Shown: in pieces, positions 8,734-17,016 of the stretch
How positions within the stretch are numbered: position 1 is the first letter of the stretch
Layout: the number at the start of each line of letters is the position of its first letter
Assembly (NCBI RefSeq): GCF_900111905.1
Contig: NZ_FOKM01000003.1
Span: 372,001 to 436,000 of the forward strand
From: Rhizobium sp. NFR07
GTDB taxonomy: Bacteria > Pseudomonadota > Alphaproteobacteria > Rhizobiales > Rhizobiaceae
Length of the DNA stretch: 64,000 nucleotides
Direction of reading: 5' to 3'
Program-made: the position numbers and the translations under genes
Notes under the pieces: generated by a model
What the model was told of the DNA's origin: nothing
What the model saw: only the letters and a program-made list of their open reading frames with translations
Database searches by the model: none

Positions 8734-9144
8734 ATGAAACGCCTCGCCGCCACGATGATGTTTGCCGCCTGGCTCCTCTACGGGGCCATGCCTGCCATGG
8801 CGATGCCGGGAATGACGACCATGTCGATGGCGCCGCAGCCGGCAGCGGAAGCCGCGCACGACCACGGCCAGCATCACGACATGAGCGGCGGCACCGGGCA
8901 GCCGCTTGCAAATCCGGTGCAGGCCGATCACCCCAGCCATGCCCATAATGACAGGTCAAAGCCCTGTCCGCATGGCAGCGGCAAGGGATGCGTGGCGCCG
9001 TTTTGCGCAGCCTGTCTCGTGCTTCTGCCCGATATTGCCCTTGCCGATACGGGCCGCTTCATCCATCCGACACCCGTTCCGCAAGACGCGCCCTCGCTCG
9101 TTATTTCCGCGGCTCGACCGCCGATACCTCCGCCCCGCGCCTGA
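8734..9144 (+). CDS. secreted His/Met-rich small protein, possible metal (copper) binding
   Basis: About 136 residues with an N-terminal signal peptide (MKRLAATMMFAAWLLYGAMPAMA). The mature part is crowded with potential metal ligands: repeated His-Asp/Met clusters (HDHGQHHDM, HPSHAHND) and four Cys in CPHGSGKGCVAPFCAAC. I do not recognise a characterised family with certainty; similarity to the DUF2946 style (short secreted Cys/His protein near copper genes) is possible. The gene is followed 51 bases later by a DUF305 protein, which supports a role in metal binding or homeostasis. A GTG start at 8683 is possible but would bury the signal peptide. Confidence 0.6.
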   Translation: MKRLAATMMFAAWLLYGAMPAMAMPGMTTMSMAPQPAAEAAHDHGQHHDMSGGTGQPLANPVQADHPSHAHNDRSKPCPHGSGKGCVAPFCAACLVLLPDIALADTGRFIHPTPVPQDAPSLVISAARPPIPPPRA

Positions 9145-9195
9145 TCGACCGATACGCATATCGAAAGATCACTCATAAGGACGAGGAGGTATCCC

Positions 9196-9570
9196 ATGTC
9201 CAGGACCACTATTACCGCAGCCGTGATTGCGCTGCTTGCTGTCCCATCCTTCGTTTCGGCCCAGGAGATGAAGGGCCACGACCATTCGAAGATGCAGATG
9301 GATTCGGGCGGCGACAGCGCCTCGACCAAGGCGTTCAAGGCCGCCAATACCAAGATGCATGAGGGCATGGCGCTCGAATTCAGCGGCGATGCCGATATCG
9401 ACTTCACCCGTGGCATGATCGCCCATCACCAGGGCGCAATCGACATGGCCAAGGTCGAGCTCGAATATGGCAAGGACGCGCAGCAGCGCAAGCTGGCGGA
9501 AGAGATCATCAAGGCGCAGGAACAGGAAATCGCCGAGATGCAGGCCTGGCTGAAGGCGAAAGGCCAGTAA
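9196..9570 (+). CDS. DUF305 periplasmic protein (CopM-like)
   Basis: A 124-residue exported protein. The signal peptide ends near SFVSAQ, and a Met/His segment follows (MKGHDHSKMQMD). The DUF305 core reads FTRGMIAHHQGAIDMAK (about residues 75-91), with His-His and Met residues that in this ferritin-like family are candidate metal ligands. DUF305 proteins are often found with copper resistance genes and one cyanobacterial member binds copper. GAGGAGG precedes the ATG. It is probably cotranscribed with the upstream His/Met-rich protein; no copper pump or oxidase gene lies nearby. Confidence 0.85.
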   Translation: MSRTTITAAVIALLAVPSFVSAQEMKGHDHSKMQMDSGGDSASTKAFKAANTKMHEGMALEFSGDADIDFTRGMIAHHQGAIDMAKVELEYGKDAQQRKLAEEIIKAQEQEIAEMQAWLKAKGQ

Positions 9571-9649
9571 GAGACTGAAGCGCCGGGAAAGCTTGCCGCT
9601 TGCCCGGCGCCACCATCTCCCCCATATGATACCGGCGGAGGCAGAGATC

Positions 9650-10360
9650 ATGCGCCCGATTACCGCCATCGGCTTCGATGCCGACGACACGCTCTGGCAG
9701 AACGAACAATATTACCGGCTGACGGAAGAGCATTTTCAGGCCCTGCTCGGGGACTTCGCCGAGGGTGCGGATATTTCCGCGCGTCTGCTGGAGGCCGAGA
9801 AGCGCAACCTTTCCCAATACGGTTTCGGCATCAAGGGTTTTACGCTCTCGATGATCGAGACGGCGCTCGAGGTGACCGACTGCCAGGTGCCGGCAGAGAC
9901 GATCGGCAAGATCCTCAATATCGGACGCGATCTCCTGCGCCACCCGGTCGAATGCATGCCCCATGTCGAGGAGACGCTGGAGGCGCTGAACGGGCACTAT
10001 CTGCTGGTGATGATCACCAAAGGCGACCTGTTCGACCAGGAGCGCAAGCTCGCCCAATCAGGCCTCGGCGATTATTTCGACGCCGTCGAGATCGTCTCGG
10101 ACAAGAGCGCCACAACCTATCGCCGGATCTTCCAAAAGGTGGCGGACGGGCCGGAACGGGCGATGATGGTCGGCAATTCACTGAAATCCGACATCGTGCC
10201 GGCGATCGCCGCCGGCGCCTATGGCGTCTTCATTCCCCATGCGCTGACCTGGGTTCTGGAACATGTCGATGCACCGGAGGATGCGCCGCGCTTCCGCCAG
10301 ATCGAACATCTGGGCGAGCTTTCCGGCGTTCTGGAAAAGATCATCTCCTCCCAGGCATGA
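9650..10360 (+). CDS. HAD-superfamily hydrolase
   Basis: A 236-residue phosphatase-type protein of the haloacid dehalogenase superfamily. Motif I is IGFDADDTLW (Asp nucleophile plus Asp at +2, about residues 9-14), motif II is the MITKGD segment, and motif IV is MVGNSLKSDIVPAIAAG. A cap helical domain lies between motifs I and II. The substrate is unknown. The start at 9650 is fixed by GGAGG eight bases upstream; a longer frame from 9593 has no ribosome site. It is convergent with tag. Confidence 0.88.
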   Translation: MRPITAIGFDADDTLWQNEQYYRLTEEHFQALLGDFAEGADISARLLEAEKRNLSQYGFGIKGFTLSMIETALEVTDCQVPAETIGKILNIGRDLLRHPVECMPHVEETLEALNGHYLLVMITKGDLFDQERKLAQSGLGDYFDAVEIVSDKSATTYRRIFQKVADGPERAMMVGNSLKSDIVPAIAAGAYGVFIPHALTWVLEHVDAPEDAPRFRQIEHLGELSGVLEKIISSQA

Positions 10361-10399
10361 CAGTCTGCGAAAACCGCTTCACGCCTTTCGGCGTCATGC

Positions 10400-11023
10400 C
10401 TATGGCCGCTTGAACTTCAGCCGCGCCTCGTCGACCTCGCGCTGGCAGAAGCAGCCGTCGAGGTGGTCGTTGACCATGCCCATCGCCTGCATGAATGCAT
10501 AGACGGTGGTCGGACCGACGAAGGTCCAGCCGCGCTTCTTCAGGTTCTTGGACAGCGTGACGGAGACAGGCGTCGTCGGGTTGGCGCGCAGCGTGTCGAG
10601 GTCCAGCACCGCAGGGCGGGTGTCGCTGCCCGGCTCGAAGCTCCAGAAAAATTTGGCGAGCGAGCCGAATTCAGCCTTCAGCTCGATGGCGCGGCGGGCA
10701 TTGTTGATGGTCGAGACGATCTTGCCGCGATGGCGGATGATGCCGGCATCCGCGACCAGCCGCTCGATATCGTCTTCGCCGAATTCAGCGACCCTGTTGA
10801 AATCGAAGCCGGCAAAGGCCGCACGAAAGTTCTCGCGCTTTCTGAGGATCGTCAGCCAGGACAGGCCGGACTGGAAACCTTCGAGGCAGATCTTTTCGAA
10901 AAGGCGGAAATCGTCGGTGACCGGCCGGCCCCATTCCTCGTCGTGATAGCGGCGGTAATCCTCCAGCCCACCATGCCAGAAGCAGCGCCCCCTGCCGTCC
11001 TCGCCCACGATGATGCCGGCCAT
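10400..11023 (-). CDS. tag: DNA-3-methyladenine glycosylase I
   Basis: Removes 3-methyladenine from alkylated DNA to start base-excision repair. The 207-residue protein has the family fold with the zinc site formed by an N-terminal Cys (RCFWHG) and His (YHDEEWGRP) and a C-terminal His and Cys (NDHLDGCFC). The catalytic and base-binding region includes GLSWLTILRKRENFR. I choose the ATG at 11023, which is preceded by GGGAGAAGG; an in-frame ATG six codons upstream (11041) has no ribosome site. It is monocistronic and convergent with the HAD hydrolase. Confidence 0.94.
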   Translation of the reverse strand: MAGIIVGEDGRGRCFWHGGLEDYRRYHDEEWGRPVTDDFRLFEKICLEGFQSGLSWLTILRKRENFRAAFAGFDFNRVAEFGEDDIERLVADAGIIRHRGKIVSTINNARRAIELKAEFGSLAKFFWSFEPGSDTRPAVLDLDTLRANPTTPVSVTLSKNLKKRGWTFVGPTTVYAFMQAMGMVNDHLDGCFCQREVDEARLKFKRP

Positions 11024-11255
11024 TTCCTTCTCCCAAACCATTCATAGTCCCAATCATTAACAGCAGCGGCACGCGGTTTAGTATCAAGCAACCATATTTC
11101 CAAACCGGCAGGTAACCCTGCCGAAAGCTATATCGGATTCGGGAGGCGAAAGCCGCCACCCGTTTACCATTCCCTTTGAGCTTGCATTCACCATCAGCGC
11201 CAACGGGCTCGATATTTCCAGGGCCTTTTCGGTGATTGTAACGAGTGGATCCGAC

Positions 11256-12113
11256 ATGAAGGCGAAACTTCTCCTGGCGCTGGGCTTGGCCGCGCTCTTT
11301 TCTACGTCCGCATTGGCAAACGACCGCTATCGCGAACGGCCGCCGGTCATGGTCAGCCCGGATCTGGCCGCCCCGTGGCTGATGCAGCTCGGCGCCCAGC
11401 AGAATTCGAGAGCCACGCAGCAGCGCCGGGTCTACCAGCAGCAGCCGCGCCAGATGAAGCCGCAGGTCGTCACCGGCCAGCGCAACTATCTCCCGGCAGC
11501 GCCCAGCCGCCCGGGTGCCGGCCGTTCGGCCGTCAGCCAGCAGGCCGAACAGCGCCAGCCCTCTTTCGGTCCCGGCGTGCGTCGCGGCATCTTCGGCAAC
11601 AGCTCCAATGTCCAGCAGGCGGCGGTGCGCCCCAACAGGGCCGTTCGCAGCCAGATCGAGGCTCAATTCCTGCCGCAGGCCGTCGCCTATGACACGACGG
11701 AAAAGGCAGGCACGATCGTGATCGACACCAACAACCGCTTTCTCTATCTCGTGCAGGGTAACGGCCAGGCGATGCGCTACGGCGTCGGCGTCGGCAAGCC
11801 GGGCTTCGAATGGGCCGGCGAACACCGCGTGACCCGCAAGGCCGAATGGCCGAGCTGGGTTCCGCCGAAGGAAATGATCAGCCGCGAGGCGGCCAAGGGC
11901 CACTACCTGCCTGCCCGCATGGACGGCGGACCGGAAAACCCGCTCGGTGCCCGTGCCATGTATCTCGGCTCGACGCTCTACCGTATCCATGGCACCAACG
12001 CGCCCTGGACGATCGGCAGCGCCGTCTCTTCCGGCTGTATCCGCATGCGCAACGAGGACGTGACCGACCTCTACGGCCGCGTCGATGTCGGCACCAAGGT
12101 CATCGTGATGTAA
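11256..12113 (+). CDS. L,D-transpeptidase (YkuD domain), paralogue 1
   Basis: An exported cell-wall enzyme of 285 residues. A signal peptide (ending ALAN) is followed by a long Gln/Arg/Pro-rich linker (about residues 25-140) and a C-terminal YkuD domain carrying the catalytic HGTN...SSGCIRM motif with the nucleophilic Cys. Such enzymes form 3-3 cross-links in peptidoglycan or attach outer-membrane proteins or lipoproteins to it, and in Rhizobiales 3-3 links are abundant. It is followed by its own terminator and then a second transpeptidase sharing the same catalytic block. The Gln-rich linker may span the periplasm or the wall. Confidence 0.92.
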   Translation: MKAKLLLALGLAALFSTSALANDRYRERPPVMVSPDLAAPWLMQLGAQQNSRATQQRRVYQQQPRQMKPQVVTGQRNYLPAAPSRPGAGRSAVSQQAEQRQPSFGPGVRRGIFGNSSNVQQAAVRPNRAVRSQIEAQFLPQAVAYDTTEKAGTIVIDTNNRFLYLVQGNGQAMRYGVGVGKPGFEWAGEHRVTRKAEWPSWVPPKEMISREAAKGHYLPARMDGGPENPLGARAMYLGSTLYRIHGTNAPWTIGSAVSSGCIRMRNEDVTDLYGRVDVGTKVIVM

Positions 12114-12135
12114 TCTTCGGCTTCGACAGAATATG

Positions 12136-12167
12136 TGGCCTGATCGACACGATCAGGCCATTTTCTT
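12136..12167 (+). terminator. intrinsic terminator after L,D-transpeptidase 1
   Basis: A perfect 10-bp stem TGGCCTGATC / GATCAGGCCA with a 5-base loop is followed by TTTTCTT, 22 bases after the stop codon. Confidence 0.9.
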
Positions 12168-12268
12168 ATCTGTCGGGCAATCACATTCGTCTTTCCTTAT
12201 CTTGCCGCCTTGGAAAAGCCGCGACATCTTGCCCGGGTTTTTCATGAAACTTTGCAAGTGGGGTAAGG

Positions 12269-12952
12269 ATGAATTCGCGTAAACTGCTGATGGCGGTCGT
12301 CGCCGTGATGTTTGCGGTGGTTGGCACCGCTGCACCGGTCGAGACCGCAAGCGCCCAGTCGCAGACGACGGCGAGCGATGTCGCGCCGAAGGTGCGCAAC
12401 AAGGAAGTCCCGGGCAAGTTCAAGCGCCGCAGCGTGCGCTTTGCCACCAACGAGGCACCCGGCACGATCATCGTCGATACCAACAACAAGTTCCTCTATT
12501 ATGTCGAAGGCCAGAACCGCGCGACCCGTTACGGTATCGGCGTCGGCCGCGAGGGCTTCGGCTGGTCCGGCGTCGTCTCGATCGGCCGCAAGGCGGAATG
12601 GCCGACCTGGACGCCGCCGGCTGAAATGCGCGCCCGCGAGGCACGCCGCGGCATCAAGCTGCCGGCCGTCATGCCGGGTGGCCCGGAAAACCCGCTCGGC
12701 GCCCGCGCCATGTATCTCTACAAGGGCGGCCGCGACACGATCTTCCGCATCCACGGCACCAACCAGCCCTGGTCGATCGGCCTCAACCTGTCGTCCGGCT
12801 GCATCCGCATGATGAACAAGGACGTCGAGCATCTCTATGCCCGCGCGCCTGTCGGCTCCAAGGTCGTCGTCATCGGCCCCGGCTCGAAGCCGGGCGACGT
12901 CGCCTTCCAGGACCGCGGCCTCGACATCTTCCGCACCATCTTCGGCGGCTGA
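12269..12952 (+). CDS. L,D-transpeptidase (YkuD domain), paralogue 2
   Basis: A 227-residue exported L,D-transpeptidase. It has a signal peptide ending near TASAQ and a short linker, then a YkuD domain with HGTNQPWSIG and SSGCIRM containing the catalytic Cys. It lacks the long Gln-rich linker of the preceding paralogue, so the two probably arose by duplication and then diverged in reach or partner. Because a terminator separates them, each is likely expressed from its own promoter. Which cross-link or protein anchor each makes cannot be told from sequence. Confidence 0.92.
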   Translation: MNSRKLLMAVVAVMFAVVGTAAPVETASAQSQTTASDVAPKVRNKEVPGKFKRRSVRFATNEAPGTIIVDTNNKFLYYVEGQNRATRYGIGVGREGFGWSGVVSIGRKAEWPTWTPPAEMRAREARRGIKLPAVMPGGPENPLGARAMYLYKGGRDTIFRIHGTNQPWSIGLNLSSGCIRMMNKDVEHLYARAPVGSKVVVIGPGSKPGDVAFQDRGLDIFRTIFGG

Positions 12953-13107
12953 TCGAAAGTTGCCAGGGAAAGGCGGCAGCGGCCGCCTCTCCCGCACTCT
13001 CGCCAGGATGCAAGAATGGCGAGTGATACCCAAATGACACAAGCCGGTTACACGCCTGTCACCTCCCCGCGCTATGCGGGTGCATCGACAGTCGATCGGG
13101 CCGGCTC

Positions 13108-13770
13108 ATGCGCACATTTGCTTCAGCACTTTTCTCTTCCGCAGCTTTTCTGACGCTTTTTTCCGTACCCGCCTTTTCCGGCGATTTCGAAATATCCGGC
13201 TATGGCGGCTACCAGTTTTCGCCCCATAGCGACGTGACGATTTCCGACGGGGCCGACTTTACCGCCGGGTGGGACACAAAGCCCTTCCAGAGCCCTCCCT
13301 ATTGGGGCGTGCGCGCCACCTACTGGTTCGACGAGGGGCGTCTGGCCAACTGGGGCGTATCGCTCGACTATACCCATGCCAAGGTCTATGCCGACGGCGA
13401 GACGCTGGACAAGAGCGGCTTCGACCATTTCGAATTCACCGACGGCCTCAACCTCGTGACACTGAACGCGCTCTACCGGTTCGACATCGAGGGCAGCAAA
13501 TGGGCGCCCTATCTCGGCGCCGGTGTGGGCCTCAACATTCCGCATGTGGAAGTGACGCGCGCCAGCGGCCGCACCTTCGACTATCAGGTCGGCGGCGCCA
13601 CCCTCCAGGCCCAGGCCGGCGTGCGCTACCAATTCACCGAGAACTGGTCGGCATTTGCCGAATACAAGGGCAACTATTCCTTCGTCGACGTCGATATCGA
13701 CAATGGCGCGACGCTCGAAAGCGACATCATCACCAATGCGATCAATCTCGGGATTTCCTATAAGTTCTGA
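13108..13770 (+). CDS. outer-membrane beta-barrel protein
   Basis: A 220-residue outer-membrane protein. A signal peptide (ending VPAFSG) precedes alternating amphipathic strands rich in Tyr/Gly, including YGGYQFSPH, WGVRATYWF and a YLGAGVGLN segment, and the C-terminus ends in the barrel-assembly signal ISYKF. The size fits an eight-stranded OmpA/OmpW-like barrel. Function (small porin, adhesin or stress protein) is unknown. A palindromic repeat follows directly after the stop. Confidence 0.85.
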   Translation: MRTFASALFSSAAFLTLFSVPAFSGDFEISGYGGYQFSPHSDVTISDGADFTAGWDTKPFQSPPYWGVRATYWFDEGRLANWGVSLDYTHAKVYADGETLDKSGFDHFEFTDGLNLVTLNALYRFDIEGSKWAPYLGAGVGLNIPHVEVTRASGRTFDYQVGGATLQAQAGVRYQFTENWSAFAEYKGNYSFVDVDIDNGATLESDIITNAINLGISYKF

Positions 13771-13788
13771 GGAGTTTCAGGTGTCCGT

Positions 13789-13848
13789 CTCCCGCATTCC
13801 TGTGACATTCCGTGGGCGCAGCCCGAGGGCACAGGGATGAGGGTAGAG
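13789..13848. repeat. palindromic repeat, CATTCCTGTG...CACAGGGATGAGGG type, copy 1
   Basis: CTCCCGCATTCCTGTG at the left and CACAGGGATGAGGG at the right form an imperfect inverted repeat around about 25 bases. The same arms recur at 23289-23330 after gshA. Both copies lie just after a gene end on the plus strand and may act as transcript-end hairpins. Confidence 0.65.
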
Positions 13849-13906
13849 AATGACGCAGCGTCTCGCTTCGTTTGCACCATGCGCCAGGCATGACGACGCG
13901 GGCGAA

Positions 13907-15205
13907 CTAGCCCTTCAATTTCCCCGGCTTCGGCCCACCATAGGCCCAATCCAGCAGCTCGATCGTATGGACGATCGGGATGGCGGTGCCCGAGCCGATC
14001 TGGGTCATGCAGCCGATATTGCCGGTGGCGATGATGTCGGGCTTCGTCGCCTCGATATTCTTCACCTTGCGAACCTTCAGCTGCGCGGAGATTTCCGGCT
14101 GCAGGATGTTGTAGGTGCCGGCCGAGCCGCAGCAGAGATGGCCTTCGGCCGGATCGCGAACGGCGAAGCCCGCGGCCTTCAAGAGCAGTTTCGGCGCCAT
14201 GGTGATCTTCTGACCGTGCTGCATCGAGCAGGCCGAGTGATAGGCGACCGTTAGCCGCTTTGGCTCCTGCGGCAGCAGGTCCAGCGTCGCCAGATATTCA
14301 GTGATGTCCTTGGCGAGCGCCGAGATCCGCGCTGCCTTTTCCGCATAGGCGGGATCGAGGCGCAGCATGTGGCCGTAGTCCTTGATCGTCGTGCCGCAGC
14401 CGGAGGCGGTGATGATGATGGCGTCGAGACCACCCTTCTCGATCTGCCGCGTCCAGACATCGACATTGCGGCGGGCAAAGTCGAGGGCCTCGTTCTCGCG
14501 GCCCATGTGGTGGACGAGCGCGCCGCAGCAGCCCTCGCCTTCCGGCACCACCACCTCGATGCCGAAACGGGCCAGCAACCGGATCGTCGCCTCATTGATG
14601 CCGGGATCGAGCACCGACTGGGCACAGCCGGCAAGGATCGCCACCCGGCCGCGCCTGATCCCCTTGACCGGTTGAGCGCCACGCATGGCAGGTGACGCAT
14701 TCCCCAGCGTCTTCGGTGCAAGCTCCAGCATGGCACCGAGCGGCTGCAGCGCCTTGACCCGTTTGATCAGCGGCGCGAAAGGCCGACCGAATTTCGCCAG
14801 CGTCAGGGCGGCGCGGAAGCGCGCCGGATAGGGCAGCACCGCGGCAAGCAGGCTGCGCAGCAAGCGGTCTGCAAGCGGCCTCTTGTATGTATTCTCGATA
14901 TGGATGCGGGCATGGTCGACCAGGTGCATGTAGTCGACGCCCGAGGGACAGGTGGTCACGCAGGACAGGCAGGAGAGACAGCGGTCGATATGGGTGACCA
15001 CCTCTTCATCGGCGTCCCGGCCATTTTCCAGCATGTCCTTGATCAGATAGATGCGCCCGCGCGGGCTGTCTAGCTCGTTGCCCAGCGTGACGTAGGTGGG
15101 ACAGGTGGCAGTGCAGAAGCCGCAATGCACGCAGCGCCGCAGGATCTTTTCGGATTCGGCGACATGCGGGTCTTCGAGCTGTTCGGGGGTGAAGGAGGTT
15201 TGCAT
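13907..15205 (-). CDS. glcF: glycolate oxidase iron-sulfur subunit
   Basis: A subunit of the membrane-associated glycolate dehydrogenase (GlcDEF), which oxidises glycolate to glyoxylate and passes electrons to quinone. The 432-residue protein has two 4Fe-4S ferredoxin motifs (CVHCGFCTATCP, about residues 25-36; CLSCLSCVTTCP, about 76-87). Two CCG domains follow, with the paired-Cys signatures GEGCCGALVHH and GHLCCGSAGTY typical of this heterodisulfide-reductase-like class. It is the third gene of glcD-glcE-glcF and is separated from glcE by a long palindromic element. Confidence 0.95.
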   Translation of the reverse strand: MQTSFTPEQLEDPHVAESEKILRRCVHCGFCTATCPTYVTLGNELDSPRGRIYLIKDMLENGRDADEEVVTHIDRCLSCLSCVTTCPSGVDYMHLVDHARIHIENTYKRPLADRLLRSLLAAVLPYPARFRAALTLAKFGRPFAPLIKRVKALQPLGAMLELAPKTLGNASPAMRGAQPVKGIRRGRVAILAGCAQSVLDPGINEATIRLLARFGIEVVVPEGEGCCGALVHHMGRENEALDFARRNVDVWTRQIEKGGLDAIIITASGCGTTIKDYGHMLRLDPAYAEKAARISALAKDITEYLATLDLLPQEPKRLTVAYHSACSMQHGQKITMAPKLLLKAAGFAVRDPAEGHLCCGSAGTYNILQPEISAQLKVRKVKNIEATKPDIIATGNIGCMTQIGSGTAIPIVHTIELLDWAYGGPKPGKLKG

Positions 15206-15295
15206 CAGGAGAGCCCTCGCGGAATGGAGGGGGCGGGCCGGTTTCTGGCATCGGGGCTTTCTGCAGGCGGTCCATAGCTGCTGCTCCGGGTTTCA

Positions 15296-15474
15296 CACCC
15301 CCCTCTGCCCTGCCGGGCATCTCCCCCACAAGGGGGGAGATTACAAGCGGCACGACCTTCGCCCGGCTCTTCATTCTTACAGGCAACTAAAACCAGACTC
15401 GATTGGGGCAACACGGTGCGCCCAGCTGATCTCCCCCCTTGTGGGGGAGATGCCCGGCAGGGCAGAGGGGGGTG
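15296..15474. repeat. 179-bp element with perfect 44-bp inverted ends, copy 1 (glcE-glcF gap)
   Basis: The arms at 15298-15341 and 15429-15472 are exact reverse complements over 44 bases (beginning CCCCCCTCTGCCCTGCCGGG), and each contains an internal CTCCCCC...GGGGGAG palindrome. The roughly 87-base centre is also related to that of copy 2 (shared ACAAG.GGC.CGACC.TCGCCC pattern). It lies between glcE and glcF in the same orientation as copy 2. No coding capacity and no transposase: a non-autonomous MITE/RIME-like element. Confidence 0.9.
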
Positions 15475-15500
15475 TTGCAACGCCAACAAAGTCATGTCCA

Positions 15501-16724
15501 TCACCCCATCTTCCCCGGACCGAAAATCCCGGCCGGGTCGAGCTTTGCCTTGACGCGCGCCGAAAGCGCCGCCACCGCGTCGGGCTGCGGCTCGAAGGTC
15601 GGCGCCTCGGCACGCACCACCTCCGACGCCCGGATCAGCGTCGCGTGGCCGCCGCCGAAGGCGCGGATCATGCGGCGCAGGAGATCCCCTTCGGCTTCCG
15701 CCTCCATCCGCATCCAGACGAGACCGCCCTGCCAGTCGTAGAAGGCGTCGATGCCCGCCTCCAGCCGAAGGGCGGCCACAAGCTGGGCACCGGCGGAAGG
15801 CGCAACGGAGACGCGCCAAAGCGGCTTCTCGCTGCCGTCGGCATAGGCGTGGACGTCCCGGATTTCGCGCCAGAGGATGCGGCTTTCGTCCACCCCGAGC
15901 CGGGCAACCGGGCCGAATGCTTCCATGATGGCGGCAAGCTTTTGCGCGCGTACCTCGACGGAGGCGGTAAGGCCTTCCAGCCGCAGGACGGTCGCTTCCC
16001 CGCCTCCCGGCTCTTCAGGCAATGCACCGCCGAGAAATCGCGAACGGACACTGGCCGGCAGATGGGCGGCGCCGGAAACTTCCACCGGCAGTGCCATGGC
16101 CGCCGCCATCGCCTTTGCCGCCGTCTGGTCGTCCAGGCCGAAAATGACGATCGTCTGCGTCATCGGCGGCACGGGCAGGACGCGGAAGGTGACTTCGGTG
16201 AGGAAGCCGAGCGTGCCCTGCGAGCCAGCCAGTAGTTTTACCAGATCGAGGCCGGTGACGTTCTTCATCACCCGGCCGCCGGCGCGGATGATCTCGCCGC
16301 GGCCATTGACGAAGCGGATGCCGAGCAGGCTGTCACGGGCAGCCCCTGCCACGAAGCGGCGCGGGCCGGAGACATTGGCAGCGAAAACACCGCCGATGGT
16401 CGGTTCGACGGATGGATTTCCGTGAGGCCCGAGGATGCCGCGATGATCCATCGGTTCGAAGGCCATCATCTGGCGGTTCGCGGCAAGTGCCTGCTCGACC
16501 TGCGCCACGGGCGTTCCAGCCTTCACCGTCATCACCATTTCGGCCGGATCGTAATCGACCATGCCGGAAAGGCTGCGGGCGCTGATCGGCTCCACATTGC
16601 CGGACCTCGCCGGCAAGCGGGCGAGGCCACGGGTATTGCCGCCGCAGATGGACAGGTGTTTGCCATCAGCTGCGGCATTGCGGATGACATAGGCGGCATC
16701 GGCTTCGGAATTGGGGATCAGCAT
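15501..16724 (-). CDS. glcE: glycolate oxidase FAD-binding subunit
   Basis: The second flavin-binding subunit of glycolate dehydrogenase. The 407-residue protein carries an FAD-binding PCMH domain (LSICGGNTRGL near residue 25, then GTPVAQVEQAL and the segment EPTIGGVFAANVSGPRRF) and lacks the long C-terminal oxidase domain of GlcD, which is the usual difference between GlcE and GlcD. It lies between glcD and glcF, with nearly identical palindromic elements in both gaps. The start ATG at 16724 has only a weak ribosome site (CCTTCCGC upstream). Confidence 0.93.
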   Translation of the reverse strand: MLIPNSEADAAYVIRNAAADGKHLSICGGNTRGLARLPARSGNVEPISARSLSGMVDYDPAEMVMTVKAGTPVAQVEQALAANRQMMAFEPMDHRGILGPHGNPSVEPTIGGVFAANVSGPRRFVAGAARDSLLGIRFVNGRGEIIRAGGRVMKNVTGLDLVKLLAGSQGTLGFLTEVTFRVLPVPPMTQTIVIFGLDDQTAAKAMAAAMALPVEVSGAAHLPASVRSRFLGGALPEEPGGGEATVLRLEGLTASVEVRAQKLAAIMEAFGPVARLGVDESRILWREIRDVHAYADGSEKPLWRVSVAPSAGAQLVAALRLEAGIDAFYDWQGGLVWMRMEAEAEGDLLRRMIRAFGGGHATLIRASEVVRAEAPTFEPQPDAVAALSARVKAKLDPAGIFGPGKMG

Positions 16725-16798
16725 GCGGAAGGCATCCCCTTCCGGCGGTCCGCTCCCGAGCCGTCTCTGAGTTGGCTCCGATGAGCGTTGGCGGGTGG

Positions 16799-16984
16799 CA
16801 GCCCCCCTCTGCCCTGCCGGGCATCTCCCCCACAGGTGGGGAGATCACAAGTGGCCCGACCATCGCCCAGTCCATCAAACGGATCAGTGCACGCCATCTC
16901 ACCCAGTATCGATTGGACTTGGACGCTGCGCCCAGCTGATCTCCCCCCTTGTGGGGGAGATGCCCGGCAGGGCAGAGGGGGGTG
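16799..16984. repeat. 186-bp element with 44-bp inverted ends, copy 2 (glcD-glcE gap)
   Basis: The arms at 16802-16845 and 16939-16982 match those of the copy at 15296-15474, except for two substitutions in the left arm (CACAGGTGGGG instead of CACAAGGGGGG). The right arm is identical to copy 1. The shared GCGCCCAGCTG stretch just inside the right arm and the related centre show that these are two copies of one element rather than independent hairpins. Confidence 0.9.
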
Positions 16985-17016
16985 GGCGACAGATGAGACG
17001 GAAGCCAACCCAACCA

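Noticed and set aside
15205..15819. 204-codon frame across the glcE-glcF gap
   Set aside because: It runs through the palindromic element and shows proline/arginine-rich low-complexity translation.
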